DNA of 64,000 bases from positions 1,674,001 through 1,738,000 of the forward strand of contig NZ_CP121274.1 of the NCBI RefSeq assembly GCF_029639405.1, written 5' to 3'. Origin of the DNA: Microbacterium proteolyticum. GTDB taxonomy: Bacteria; Actinomycetota; Actinomycetes; Actinomycetales; Microbacteriaceae. A program made the position numbers and the translations under genes. The first letter of the stretch is position 1; every line of letters begins with the position of its first letter. The notes under the pieces are model-generated. The model did not search any database and was not told the origin of the DNA. It was given only the letters and a program-made list of their open reading frames with translations. Of this stretch, positions 17,507 to 25,479 are shown in pieces.

Positions 17507-18739
17507 TCAGGCGGCAGGATCCCGGGGCTCGATGGCATCCGTCCGCGTCCGCGGCGAGTCGTCGCGCGTGAAGATCACCAGCACCGCGAGCGCCACCAGC
17601 TGCAGCCCCGCGACGAGGAGGAACGCCCACATCGAGGGGGCCGTGGCGATCACGGCGCCGCCGATGATGGCGCCGCCGCCGTATCCGATGCTCGTGAAAC
17701 TCGAGAAGAGGCCGACGCCGAGGGCGCGGTTCTCGGGGTGGAGTCCGCGCGTGGCGAGCATCGTCAGCGACGGGTAGAGCGGCGAGAAACCGACGCCGAT
17801 GAGCGCGGCGCCCACCGATGCCATCCAGAAGTCGCCGGCCAGGGCCAGCGTCGTGAGGCCCGCCGTGAGGGCGACGAGCGAGATCGCCGTCGCCCGGAGC
17901 GGACCGATCCGGTCGGGGAGGCTCGCGAGGAACAGGCGCGCGACGATGACCGACACCGCGAAGACGGCGAACACGGATGCCGCGCCGGTGATGCCCGTCG
18001 CGGGGATGCCGGCGGCCGAGAGGTGCACGATGAGGAACCCGAGCATGAGGCCCTCGCCGCACCAGGCGGCCGCGGCGACGACCCCGGGCGTCCAGACCGC
18101 GAGGAAGGCGCGCCACAGGGCCCGCAGGCCCCGGGGGCGCGGTGTCGCTCCGGCGCGCGGCAGCGCGCGGGGGACGCGGGGGAGCGCGAGGATGAGCAGC
18201 CCGGTGAGCAGTTCCAGCCCGGCGCACATCAGGAACACGGTGCGCGGATCGGCGATCGCCTCGACCGCGGTGCCGAGCGGCGGGCCCAGCGCCAGCCCGA
18301 TCCAGACGCTCAGGCCGTAGATGCTCAGCGCCTTCCCGCGCTGCCCCGGCGCGGCCATGGTCACGAGCCACGCCATGAGGAGCGTCACCGCGGCCGAGCC
18401 GCCGAGACCGAACAGGATGCGGCTGAGACCCGCGCCCCACACGGTCGGAACGCTCACGAGCAGCACCATCGCGGCGGTCGCCACGGCGCTTCCGATCACG
18501 GCGACGAGACGGTAGCCGAAGCGGTCGCCGAGCACCCCCGCGATCGGCATCGACAGCATCGAGGCCACGGCAGCCAGCGAGATGAGAGCGCCGGCGAGCT
18601 CGGTCCCGCCCCCGAGGACGTCGGTGACGTAGACGGGGATGAGGGGCGTACTGGCGGAGTTGGTGATGCCTCCGAGCGTCGACGCGGCGAAGATCAGCCA
18701 GAACGGCACGGTGCGGGTGATGTCCCGCGCGCCGTTCAT
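17507..18739 (-). CDS. Major facilitator superfamily transporter
   Basis: A 410-residue membrane protein with about 12 hydrophobic segments in two halves. The MFS loop motif after helix 2 reads GVLGDRFGYR (canonical GxxxDRxGRR/K form), and there is a long central cytoplasmic loop rich in Arg and Pro. The ATG start overlaps the stop of the RidA-family gene upstream (ATGA on the minus strand). Direction of transport and substrate are unknown; operon membership suggests uptake or efflux of the pathway compound or a toxic intermediate. Confidence 0.9.
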   Translation of the reverse strand: MNGARDITRTVPFWLIFAASTLGGITNSASTPLIPVYVTDVLGGGTELAGALISLAAVASMLSMPIAGVLGDRFGYRLVAVIGSAVATAAMVLLVSVPTVWGAGLSRILFGLGGSAAVTLLMAWLVTMAAPGQRGKALSIYGLSVWIGLALGPPLGTAVEAIADPRTVFLMCAGLELLTGLLILALPRVPRALPRAGATPRPRGLRALWRAFLAVWTPGVVAAAAWCGEGLMLGFLIVHLSAAGIPATGITGAASVFAVFAVSVIVARLFLASLPDRIGPLRATAISLVALTAGLTTLALAGDFWMASVGAALIGVGFSPLYPSLTMLATRGLHPENRALGVGLFSSFTSIGYGGGAIIGGAVIATAPSMWAFLLVAGLQLVALAVLVIFTRDDSPRTRTDAIEPRDPAA

Positions 18740-19236
18740 GCCGCGGGGGTCTCCGGTGCGCACTCGAGGCTGAGCCACAGTTCGAAGCAGTTGTTGCGCG
18801 ACAGGCTCGTCGCCCCGATCGAGGCTCGGCCGACGCTGCCGGCATCCTCTCCGAAGACGTCCAGGAAGAGGTCGGTCGCGCCGTTGGAGACGAGGTGCAG
18901 GTCTTCGAAACCGGGCGGGCAGACCACGAAGCAGAGGGCGCGCGACAGGCTCACCACGTTGTCGAGCGACCCGAGGGCGTAGCGGATCATGCCGAGGGTG
19001 TGGACGGCGGTGAGGCGCGCGGCGGCGTAGCCCTCTTCGACGGTCACGTCGACGCTGACCACGCCCGGGTGCAGTCGATCCCCGGCGCGGTTCTCGGGGG
19101 TGAGGCCCGCGAGCTCGATGAGCGAGCCGATGCGGTGGAACGGCTTCATGCGGCCGTAGCGGATGCCGAACGGCGGGTCGCTGTAGTCGGGGATCTCGAG
19201 GCCGAGTTCGCGGACGCGTGCTTCCGGGGATGTCAT
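18736..19236 (-). CDS. RidA/YjgF-family protein
   Basis: A 166-residue member of the RidA superfamily, whose archetypes hydrolyse reactive enamine/imine intermediates. The longer subgroup is recognised by HPGVV, EEGYAAARLTAVHTLG and SNGATDLFLDVFGE. The conserved arginine near the C-terminus is present in GRASIGATSL. It is divergently transcribed from a second, similar RidA gene, with which it shares a 64-bp promoter region containing an operator pair. It is co-translated with the MFS gene. Confidence 0.88.
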   Translation of the reverse strand: MTSPEARVRELGLEIPDYSDPPFGIRYGRMKPFHRIGSLIELAGLTPENRAGDRLHPGVVSVDVTVEEGYAAARLTAVHTLGMIRYALGSLDNVVSLSRALCFVVCPPGFEDLHLVSNGATDLFLDVFGEDAGSVGRASIGATSLSRNNCFELWLSLECAPETPAA

Positions 19237-19255
19237 GGCGCACCTCTCTTCGGTT

Positions 19256-19282
19256 GTATCCTATCTCACAGATAATGGATCC
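19256..19282. promoter_or_regulatory. Paired GGATCC-type operator between divergent RidA genes
   Basis: Half-sites GTATCC (one base off) at 19256 and GGATCC at 19277, 21 bp apart, fill most of the 64-bp gap between the two divergent RidA genes. The second half-site is preceded by ATAAT. One bound regulator could control both directions. Confidence 0.68.
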
Positions 19283-19300
19283 ATTACGACGGGAGCTGTC

Positions 19301-19816
19301 ATGGCGTGGTCCGCGGAGCAACGCGTGAAGGAACTGGGGCTGGTCATCCCCGACTACAGCGACCCGCCCTACGGTGAGCGCTACGCCACCATGAAGGCCT
19401 TCCACCATTTGGGGCGCACGCTCACGATCAGCGGCATCACGCCCGAGGATCGCCAGGGCCACAAGGTGCACCCCGGTCGCGTCGGTGAAACCGTCACCCT
19501 CGAGGAGGGCTACGCGGCCGCCCGGTACGCCGCGATCAACGTCCTGGGCCTCATCCGGTACGCCGTGGGCTCGCTCGACGAGGTGTCCGCCTTCATCCGC
19601 ACGCTGACCTTCGTCTGCGTGGCCCCGGACTTCACAGACGTGAACCTCGTCACCAACGGGGCAGCCGACCTCTTCGTCGAGGTCTTCGGCGATCGCATCG
19701 GACGCTCCACGTCCGCCGGCATCGGGGTCACCACGCTGTCGGGCAACAACGTGTTCGAGATGGTCACGGTCGTCGAGACCCGGCATCCGGCACCGGAGGT
19801 CGACGATGAGGATTGA
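19301..19816 (+). CDS. RidA/YjgF-family protein lacking the usual arginine
   Basis: A 171-residue paralogue of the divergently encoded RidA protein, sharing the pattern ELGLxIPDYSDPP, EEGYAAAR and NGAADLFVEVFG. At the position of the RidA active-site arginine it has Ser (TSAGIGVTTL against GRASIGATSL), with an Arg displaced two or three residues upstream. The enamine/imine deaminase activity may therefore be altered. The ATG has GGGAG 6-10 bases upstream. The last 11 bases overlap the start of the following amidohydrolase gene. Confidence 0.88.
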   Translation: MAWSAEQRVKELGLVIPDYSDPPYGERYATMKAFHHLGRTLTISGITPEDRQGHKVHPGRVGETVTLEEGYAAARYAAINVLGLIRYAVGSLDEVSAFIRTLTFVCVAPDFTDVNLVTNGAADLFVEVFGDRIGRSTSAGIGVTTLSGNNVFEMVTVVETRHPAPEVDDED

Positions 19817-20717
19817 CACCCACCTGCACCTGTACGCCGATCCGGCGCAGGGCCTCCACGACCTGACCGCCTATCCCATCGTCGAGTACGGCGAGAAGGA
19901 CGACGTGACGTTCGCCGGGCTCGCGGGCACCGTCGCCGACGCGCTTGCGACGCTCGAGGCCGAGGGCTTCGACTACGCCGCCGTGCTCGGGAGCTTCGAG
20001 CTGCCCGAGCTCCCGCACCCGCCCGGCGGCGCCGACTACTGGCCCGCCGTCCCGCCGCACGCCGCCCTCCGCGATGAGCTCGTCGCCTACAACCGGTGGC
20101 TGTGCGACGTGGGGGCGCAGCATCCGCGCCTGCTGTCGTTCCTCGCCGCCAACCCCGCCGTCATGACCTCCGCGGAGGTGTACGCGCACTTCGCGGAGAT
20201 GTTCGGCGACTCAGGTGCCCGCGGCCTGAAGCTGCACCCCATCGCCATCCGCACGTATCCCGACGACCCGGGCCTGGCCGGCGCCTACGACGCGCTGGAG
20301 GAGGCCGGTGCGCCGGTCGTGTTCCACGGCGGCCCCGACGTCCGCGGGTTCGGCTGGGCCGACCCGAAGCGCATCGCCGCCGTGGCGGGGGAGCGGCCGG
20401 GGCTCGCCGTCATCATGGCGCACCTGGGCGGGGCGGCGTGGCGCGACGTCGCGGCGCTCGCCGAGGCGCAGCCGACGCTGCGGTTCGACCTGTCCGAGAT
20501 CGTGCACTGGATCGGTGCGCCCCTGGCGCCCACGGCTGCGCAGGTCGTGGCCCTCGTACGCGAGGTCGGGGTGGAGCGCGTCGTGCTCGGGTCGGACTTC
20601 CCCTGGTACACCCCGGGCACCACGGCCGCGATCGTCGAGGAGCTGCCCGGGCTCTCGGCATCCGAAGCCGCCGCGATCATCGGCGAGAACGCCGCGCGGC
20701 TCCTGCGCCTGGGCTGA
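19806..20717 (+). CDS. Amidohydrolase_2-family TIM-barrel hydrolase
   Basis: A 303-residue metal hydrolase with the metal-site motifs of the amidohydrolase_2 family: H6 and H8 in IDTHLHLY, LKLHPIAI, VFHGGPD, IMAHLGG and the Asp in LGSDFPW. Unlike the paralogue at 13.5 kb, its HxH is intact, so it is the more likely active enzyme of the pair. It overlaps the upstream RidA-family gene by 11 bases and is therefore translated with it. Hydrolysis of a lactone or lactam, or a decarboxylation, are the family options. Confidence 0.9.
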   Translation: MRIDTHLHLYADPAQGLHDLTAYPIVEYGEKDDVTFAGLAGTVADALATLEAEGFDYAAVLGSFELPELPHPPGGADYWPAVPPHAALRDELVAYNRWLCDVGAQHPRLLSFLAANPAVMTSAEVYAHFAEMFGDSGARGLKLHPIAIRTYPDDPGLAGAYDALEEAGAPVVFHGGPDVRGFGWADPKRIAAVAGERPGLAVIMAHLGGAAWRDVAALAEAQPTLRFDLSEIVHWIGAPLAPTAAQVVALVREVGVERVVLGSDFPWYTPGTTAAIVEELPGLSASEAAAIIGENAARLLRLG

Positions 20718-20723
20718 CGGGCT

Positions 20724-20764
20724 CGGGCTGCACGTCCCGGCGGGAGCCGAGGGCATGCAGCCCG
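20724..20764. terminator. Hairpin between convergent genes
   Basis: CGGGCTGCA (20724-20732) pairs perfectly with TGCAGCCCG (20756-20764), with a 23-base loop that contains a second small GC hairpin. It lies between the convergent amidohydrolase and cupin genes and is a plausible bidirectional terminator, although no T-run is seen. Confidence 0.55.
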
Positions 20765-20770
20765 GGGAGA

Positions 20771-21139
20771 TCAGGCGGCGGGCTTGTAGACCACGTAGAG
20801 CTTGCGGACCGGTTCGATGACGGTCCACACGCCCGTCCACCCGATCGGGAAGTACGCGGCGCTGCCGGCGGTGAGCTCCACCGCCTCCTCGCCGTCCCGC
20901 TGCACGGTCATGCGCCCCGCGAGGATGTGCACGATCTCGCCGCGGGTGAGGAACTCCCACCGCGAGGTGCCGGGGTCGCTCTCCCAGACGCCGGAGATGA
21001 TGGTGCGGTCGTCGTTCACGAACTGCACCTTGCCGCGGACGATGATCTCGCCCGACAGCGGCTCGGCGTTCGGCGGGGCGAGGGGTTTGGCCTCCAGCTC
21101 GGCGGCATCCAGGTCGGCGGGGCGAATCACAAGTGTCAT
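20771..21139 (-). CDS. Cupin-domain protein (DUF861/ureidoglycine aminohydrolase-like)
   Basis: A 122-residue single-domain cupin of the cupin_3/DUF861 type. The segment SGVWESDPGTSRWEFLTRGEIVHIL followed by GSAAYFPIGWTGVW carries the family pattern; known members include the (S)-ureidoglycine aminohydrolase domain. Only some of the classical cupin metal ligands (the Glu and His of EIVHIL) are visible. It is transcribed away from the degenerate PTE gene at 21.2 kb, and both share an operator pair in their 48-bp gap. Confidence 0.85.
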   Translation of the reverse strand: MTLVIRPADLDAAELEAKPLAPPNAEPLSGEIIVRGKVQFVNDDRTIISGVWESDPGTSRWEFLTRGEIVHILAGRMTVQRDGEEAVELTAGSAAYFPIGWTGVWTVIEPVRKLYVVYKPAA

Positions 21140-21143
21140 GATT

Positions 21144-21170
21144 GGATCCTAAAGACGCAATAATGGATCC
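21144..21170. promoter_or_regulatory. Paired GGATCC operator between the cupin and PTE-like genes
   Basis: GGATCC half-sites at 21144 and 21165, 21 bp apart, lie in the 48-bp gap between divergent genes. The flanks are ATT before the first half-site and ATAAT before the second, very similar to the site at 19256-19282. Confidence 0.72.
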
Positions 21171-21187
21171 GCAACGGGGGAATGAGC

Positions 21188-22213
21188 ATGATCGAGACCG
21201 TCCTCGGAGCCCTCCCGGCTGCGGCGCTCGGCGCGACGTCCATGCACGATCACGTGCTCGCCGACTCGGCCCGCCTGCAGCGCCCGGGCGAGCAGCCCCC
21301 GCCCCCGGGCCCGCCCACCGTGCGCCCCGAGACGCGCGCGTACCTCGGCCGCAACATGCTGGCCTTCGCCGACAACCTGCGGCTGGACGATCCGGATGCC
21401 GCCGTGGACGAGCTCCGCGCGGCGGTCGCCGCGGGGCAGCGGGCGCTCGTCGAGTCCACGTCGTGGGGGCTGGGGCCCGACCACGGGCGGCTGCCCGCCA
21501 TCGCGCGGCGGTCGGGGATGACCATCGTCGTCGCGTACGGCACCTACATCCGCTCGACGCTTCCGCCCGCGATCGCGGCGCTCGACGAGGACGGCCTGCG
21601 CGACCTGTTCGCCGTCGCGCTCGACGACGCGGTCCCCGGCACGGACTACCGGGCGGGTCTCCTCGGCATCCTGGGCACCACCGCCGGTCTCCCGGGCGCC
21701 GAACGCGGCATCCTGCGCGCGGCGGCCGATGCGGCGACGCGCAGCGGTGCGAGCGTCACAGTGCGCCTCGACCCCGACGCGCGCGACGGCATCGCCGTGC
21801 TCGACGAGCTCGCGGGTGCGGGGCTGCCGGCGGATCGCGTGATCTTCACCAACGCCGACGAGTTCCTGGATGCCGCGTACTGGCGCGATCTGTCGGACGC
21901 GGGCGCGACGCTCGAGATGTGCTTCGGCACCGAGGACGTGCACGTCGGACGCGTGTTCAACCCCACGGACGGGGAGCGTCTGCGCTTCTTCGTCGACGCC
22001 GTGGCCGAGCGGCCGTCGGCGTCGTACGTGCTCGGGCAGTCGGTGTGGACGAAGGCGCAGCTCGCCCGCCACGGCGGCTACGGCTACGCCCGGCTGCTCG
22101 GAACCGTCGTGCCGGAGCTGCGGGCGCGTCTGGGGGACGCGCGGGTCGAGGAGATGCTCATCGAAGAACCTCGGCGCCTGCTCGACCGCGGAGCGGGACG
22201 CCCCGACGCCTGA
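21188..22213 (+). CDS. Phosphotriesterase-family protein with a mostly lost metal site (probable pseudoenzyme)
   Basis: A 341-residue PTE-family protein most similar in this window to the one at 6747-7766. It keeps the N-terminal H20/H22 (MHDHVLAD), but the bridging Glu is I161 (LLGILGTT), the next His is R193 (VRLDPD), the following His is N222 (TNADEF) and the Asp is S285 (QSVWTK). The last three replacements are identical in the other degenerate copy. The ATG at 21188 is chosen over the one at 21182 because the paralogue also begins (M/V)IETVLG and the GGGGG site then has proper spacing. It is controlled by its own operator pair. Confidence 0.88.
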   Translation: MIETVLGALPAAALGATSMHDHVLADSARLQRPGEQPPPPGPPTVRPETRAYLGRNMLAFADNLRLDDPDAAVDELRAAVAAGQRALVESTSWGLGPDHGRLPAIARRSGMTIVVAYGTYIRSTLPPAIAALDEDGLRDLFAVALDDAVPGTDYRAGLLGILGTTAGLPGAERGILRAAADAATRSGASVTVRLDPDARDGIAVLDELAGAGLPADRVIFTNADEFLDAAYWRDLSDAGATLEMCFGTEDVHVGRVFNPTDGERLRFFVDAVAERPSASYVLGQSVWTKAQLARHGGYGYARLLGTVVPELRARLGDARVEEMLIEEPRRLLDRGAGRPDA

Positions 22214-22240
22214 CGGCATCCGGAGCGCCCCGCGCGCGGG

Positions 22241-22888
22241 TCAGACGACGTTCGCCGTCTCGGCCGGGAGCAGCAGTGCCGGGGCGGGCGCGGCCTCGCG
22301 GCCCTCGAACGGCACCGGCTGGCAGACGAGGTAGTAGTCGCCCGCTTCCGTGTCGGCGAGGTTCGCGTTCTCGAGGATGACGACCCCGGCGTTGCAAAGG
22401 ATGACGTGGGTGGGCCACTCGACCGTGTGGTCGGGGGCCTCCATCGTCATGTAGTCGTTCGCGGCGAAGACGACGCCCTGGTCGACGAGCCACTGTGCGC
22501 CGGAGGGGCCGAGCCCCACCCACGTGGGGCTCTTCTCGTTGCGCGTGAGGGCATCGGTGGAGTTGCGCGTCTTGAACAGCACGCGCGTCGCCCCCTCGGC
22601 GCCCGCGGCGATCAGGTCGTCGGCGGTGATCTCCTTCTCGACGTGGCGCAGGTCGAGCACCCGCGCCGGGCCGACGGTGTGGGTGAGGGGCAGGGAGTCC
22701 ACGGTCGTCCCGCCGGGCACGAAATGGCTCGGGGCGTCGACGTGGGTGCCGGTGTGCGCTCCGATGAGCCAGCGCGACACCTCGCTCGGGTTGGTGTCGG
22801 AGATCTCCTCCACCATCTCGTACGTGGGTCGGCGACCCCAGTGCAGCATGTCGGGGTGGACGGGGATGCTCAGATCGATGATGGTCAC
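22241..22888 (-). CDS. Cyclase-family (kynurenine-formamidase-like) hydrolase
   Basis: A 215-residue protein of the cyclase family (Pfam cyclase). The hallmark metal-binding motif HTGTHVDAPSHF is present, together with LSIPVHPDM at the N-terminus. Members hydrolyse N-formyl or lactam bonds or isomerise their substrates. The GTG at 22888 is preferred because AGGG lies about 8 bases upstream; a GTG at 22897 would add three residues. It lies downstream of the symporter gene on the same strand but has its own operator pair, so it belongs to the GGATCC regulon rather than to the TetR-controlled unit. Confidence 0.88.
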   Translation of the reverse strand: MTIIDLSIPVHPDMLHWGRRPTYEMVEEISDTNPSEVSRWLIGAHTGTHVDAPSHFVPGGTTVDSLPLTHTVGPARVLDLRHVEKEITADDLIAAGAEGATRVLFKTRNSTDALTRNEKSPTWVGLGPSGAQWLVDQGVVFAANDYMTMEAPDHTVEWPTHVILCNAGVVILENANLADTEAGDYYLVCQPVPFEGREAAPAPALLLPAETANVV

Positions 22889-22908
22889 GGGCAGCACCCT
22901 AGCGCCAG

Positions 22909-22935
22909 GGATCCGAAAAGTGCATATTTGGATCC
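22909..22935. promoter_or_regulatory. Paired GGATCC operator upstream of the cyclase gene
   Basis: GGATCC half-sites at 22909 and 22930, 21 bp apart, lie just upstream of the minus-strand cyclase gene. The half-site at 22930 is preceded by ATATTT on the plus strand, like the other four sites. Confidence 0.72.
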
Positions 22936-22939
22936 AAAC

Positions 22940-24454
22940 TCACGCGGCGACCTCGACGCCCTCGCGCTCCGACGCCTCCCGCTCGGCCGCGAGGTCGGCC
23001 AGCACGGCCATCTCGCGGTCGAGTTCGGGCTCCCGGCGCGGTACCACGAAGGCCAGCACCACGTAGGTCCCGAATCCGACGAGCGCCGACACGAGCGTCG
23101 CCCATCCGTCGAACTCCGGGCCGATCAGGTCGTTCGGGATGTAGAAGATGTCGTTCGGCACGCCATAGAGCGTCGGGGTGAGGGCGAGCAGCGTCATCCG
23201 CACCACGAATCCGACGGCCATCGCGCCGAGCGCCGCTACCTGACCCGGGCGCTTCCAGAACACGCCGATGACGAACGGCGCCGCGAGGCACGCGAGCATC
23301 AGGTCGAAGGCGAGGGTGAGCAGGATGCCGGTCTGGCTGACGCGGATGGCGAGGAAGGCGCCCGCGATCACGAACGGGATCATGGCGATCCGCGTCCAGC
23401 GCAGAAGCGGGTCGGGGCCGCTGCCGGTGTGGCGGCGGGCCGTGAAGATGTTGCGGACGGCGATCGCCGAGGTCGCCAGCATCGCGCCGGACGCCGTCGA
23501 GAACGACGCGGCGACGATGCCCGAGAGGACGAGGATCGCGATGATCGGCGGGGCGTAGTCGCCGAGGAGCTGGTACAGCACCGGGCCGTTCTCGACCGAC
23601 AGCCCGAGGGTCGACGAGACGCTCAGGGCCACGATGGCGAAGACCGAGCCGATGGCCGCGGTGAGGCCGGCGGCGATGAAGCACGAGCGCTGCGCGACCG
23701 TCGGGCTCTTCGCGCCGAAGATGCGCTGCATGAAGTCGATCGCGACGATGTCGCCGATGGCGAGCGAGATGAGCGTCGCCCAGTTGATCGGGGCTCCGGC
23801 GGCGGGGTCGGTGAGCTGCTGGAGGTCGAGCGGTCCCATGCCCTCGGGGATGACGATCCCGTACGAGAGGGCGACCCAGGCGAGCAGGGCGATGGCCGCC
23901 ACGACGGTGATCGTGGTCTGGATCGCCGCGGTGTAGGCATCCGAGAACAGGCCGCCGGCGACCGTGTACGCGAGCACGAGGACCACGGCGAGCACCACGC
24001 CCCACGCGTAGGGGATGTTGGCGAAGCGCTCGAGGAGGAAGCCGCACGCGACGAGGTTGCCCGCGAGCAGGAACGTGAACGACACGATCATGAGCACGGA
24101 TGCCAGCAGCTCCACGGGGCGTCCGTACCGCAGGCGGAAGAAGTCGCCCAGCGTGAAGAGCTTCATGGAGTTCATGCGCTTGGCGAGGAAGAGCCCCGTC
24201 AGGAGGAGGCAGACGGCGAGGCCGATGGCGAGCGAGGCCCCCGACCAGAAGCCGAACTGCGACGTGAGGTCGGTGTTCCCGACCGTCGCGTTGGCGTCGA
24301 CGGCGGCGGCGGTGAGGCTCACGGCGACGAGCGGCACGCCGAGGCGGCGCCCGGCGACGAGGTAGTTCGCACTGTCGCCGTCGACCTTGCGTGCGACGAC
24401 GATGCCGACGACGAGGATGAGGACGACGCTGAGCGCGACTCCGAAGATGATCAT
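22940..24454 (-). CDS. Sodium:solute symporter family transporter
   Basis: A 504-residue membrane protein of the SSS family (pantothenate/proline/urea-type symporters) with about 13 hydrophobic segments. Family features include GDFFRLRYGRPVEL after helix 3 and the SFSTASGAMLATSAIAVRN segment. The ATG at 24454 is chosen because GGGAGC lies just upstream and the longer reading adds an unlikely Arg/Pro-rich leader. An inverted repeat 33-52 bases upstream matches one in front of the carboxylase operon at 25.5 kb, so it is probably the uptake system for the substrate of that operon. Confidence 0.9.
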   Translation of the reverse strand: MIIFGVALSVVLILVVGIVVARKVDGDSANYLVAGRRLGVPLVAVSLTAAAVDANATVGNTDLTSQFGFWSGASLAIGLAVCLLLTGLFLAKRMNSMKLFTLGDFFRLRYGRPVELLASVLMIVSFTFLLAGNLVACGFLLERFANIPYAWGVVLAVVLVLAYTVAGGLFSDAYTAAIQTTITVVAAIALLAWVALSYGIVIPEGMGPLDLQQLTDPAAGAPINWATLISLAIGDIVAIDFMQRIFGAKSPTVAQRSCFIAAGLTAAIGSVFAIVALSVSSTLGLSVENGPVLYQLLGDYAPPIIAILVLSGIVAASFSTASGAMLATSAIAVRNIFTARRHTGSGPDPLLRWTRIAMIPFVIAGAFLAIRVSQTGILLTLAFDLMLACLAAPFVIGVFWKRPGQVAALGAMAVGFVVRMTLLALTPTLYGVPNDIFYIPNDLIGPEFDGWATLVSALVGFGTYVVLAFVVPRREPELDREMAVLADLAAEREASEREGVEVAA

Positions 24455-24486
24455 GGCGGGCTCCCGGCGATGAGGGACGGATCGGG

Positions 24487-24506
24487 TTTCTGTTGCTTGA
24501 CAGAAA
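24487..24506. promoter_or_regulatory. Inverted-repeat operator upstream of the symporter gene
   Basis: TTTCTGT and ACAGAAA are perfect 7-bp arms around a 6-base spacer. Read on the minus strand it contains CTGTCAAGCAACAGAAA, which differs by one base from the site at 25480-25496. It is probably the binding site of the TetR-family regulator encoded between the two sites. Confidence 0.75.
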
Positions 24507-24638
24507 CGATCCGCTCGCCGGGGTCTCGCGTGGTTTCGGCCGTGTAAAAGGCGCGTGAAATCGCCCGCGGCGCCGGGGCACGGCATCCGGGCCCGCGGCT
24601 CCGCGAGGTCGTGGCGTCCGGGGTCGCGGCTTCCCGCG

Positions 24639-24711
24639 CACGCATAAACGCTTTCCGCGCGCAGAAACGCGTGGACAGCGCGTTTATGGTCGCGAATCGC
24701 GTTTATGCGTG
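24639..24711. repeat. 73-bp nested palindromic repeat (copy 1)
   Basis: Perfect 13-bp terminal inverted repeats (CACGCATAAACGC and GCGTTTATGCGTG) enclose an inner hairpin with arms AAACGCG and CGCGTTT. A gap-free second copy at 44026-44098 is identical at about 60 of 73 positions. The size and structure resemble REP or MITE-type intergenic elements. Confidence 0.8.
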
Positions 24712-24763
24712 CTCGCGCGGACGCGGCGGCTCCGGGATCGGGGCGCCACCGGGCGGACGCGGC

Positions 24764-25420
24764 TCAGCCCAGCGCCGACAGCACCCCGGGCCCCGCCGCG
24801 GCCGCGCGCTCGCGCGTCGCAGCGTCGAGATCGAGGACGCGCAACGCGGCGGCGGCGATGGTCGTGGCATCCAGGGTCGCCGTCTGCCCGCCCTTGCGCT
24901 GCAGGATGACGCTCTCGACCAGCGCCAGCACGAGGGAGGCGCCCGCGGCGGCGGTGTCCGGGGCGACGCCGCACGCGGCCACGAGCGTGCGGTAGGTCGT
25001 CTCGAGCTCGCTCCGGCGTTCGCGGAACGGCTCGAACGCCGCGTCCGACACCTCGGGCAGCAGGTACAGCGCGCCGGTGTTGTGCGGGGCTTCGGCGAGC
25101 AGCGTGACGTCCGCGACGCACAGCGCCCACAGGCGTGCGGCGGGTTCCTCCTCGCGCGCGAGCAGCTGGGCGGCGACATCGAGCGAGGGCTGCACGGTGT
25201 CGAGGAGCAGCGCGAGGAGGATGTCCTGCTTGCGCGCGAAGTGGTGGTACAGCGTGGCTTGGCGGATGCCGGCGGCTTCGGCGATCGCGTGCGTGCTGGC
25301 CGAGGCGTACCCGCGCGTGCCGAAGAGGGCGGCCGCGGCGGCCAGGACGTCGGCGCGCGTGCCGAGTCCGGTGGGGGACGCACCCGAGGCGCGGGGGCGT
25401 CCGGTTCGGGTGGCGGCCAT
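24764..25420 (-). CDS. TetR-family transcriptional regulator
   Basis: A 218-residue repressor-type regulator. The N-terminal helix-turn-helix region is typical: ALFGTRGYASASTHAIAEA followed by GIRQATLYHHFARKQDIL. The C-terminal ligand-binding part is helical and variable. It lies between the symporter gene and the divergent DUF1989-carboxylase operon, and matching inverted repeats stand in front of both. It therefore most likely represses both units and, because the site also lies about 60 bases upstream of its own start and contains a TTGACA on its strand, itself. The inducer is probably the operon substrate or an intermediate. Confidence 0.9.
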   Translation of the reverse strand: MAATRTGRPRASGASPTGLGTRADVLAAAAALFGTRGYASASTHAIAEAAGIRQATLYHHFARKQDILLALLLDTVQPSLDVAAQLLAREEEPAARLWALCVADVTLLAEAPHNTGALYLLPEVSDAAFEPFRERRSELETTYRTLVAACGVAPDTAAAGASLVLALVESVILQRKGGQTATLDATTIAAAALRVLDLDAATRERAAAAGPGVLSALG

Positions 25421-25479
25421 GCGCTCCACCGTACCGGGGGGCCGCGTAACGCCACCGAAACGCACGCCTGCTCTAATAC

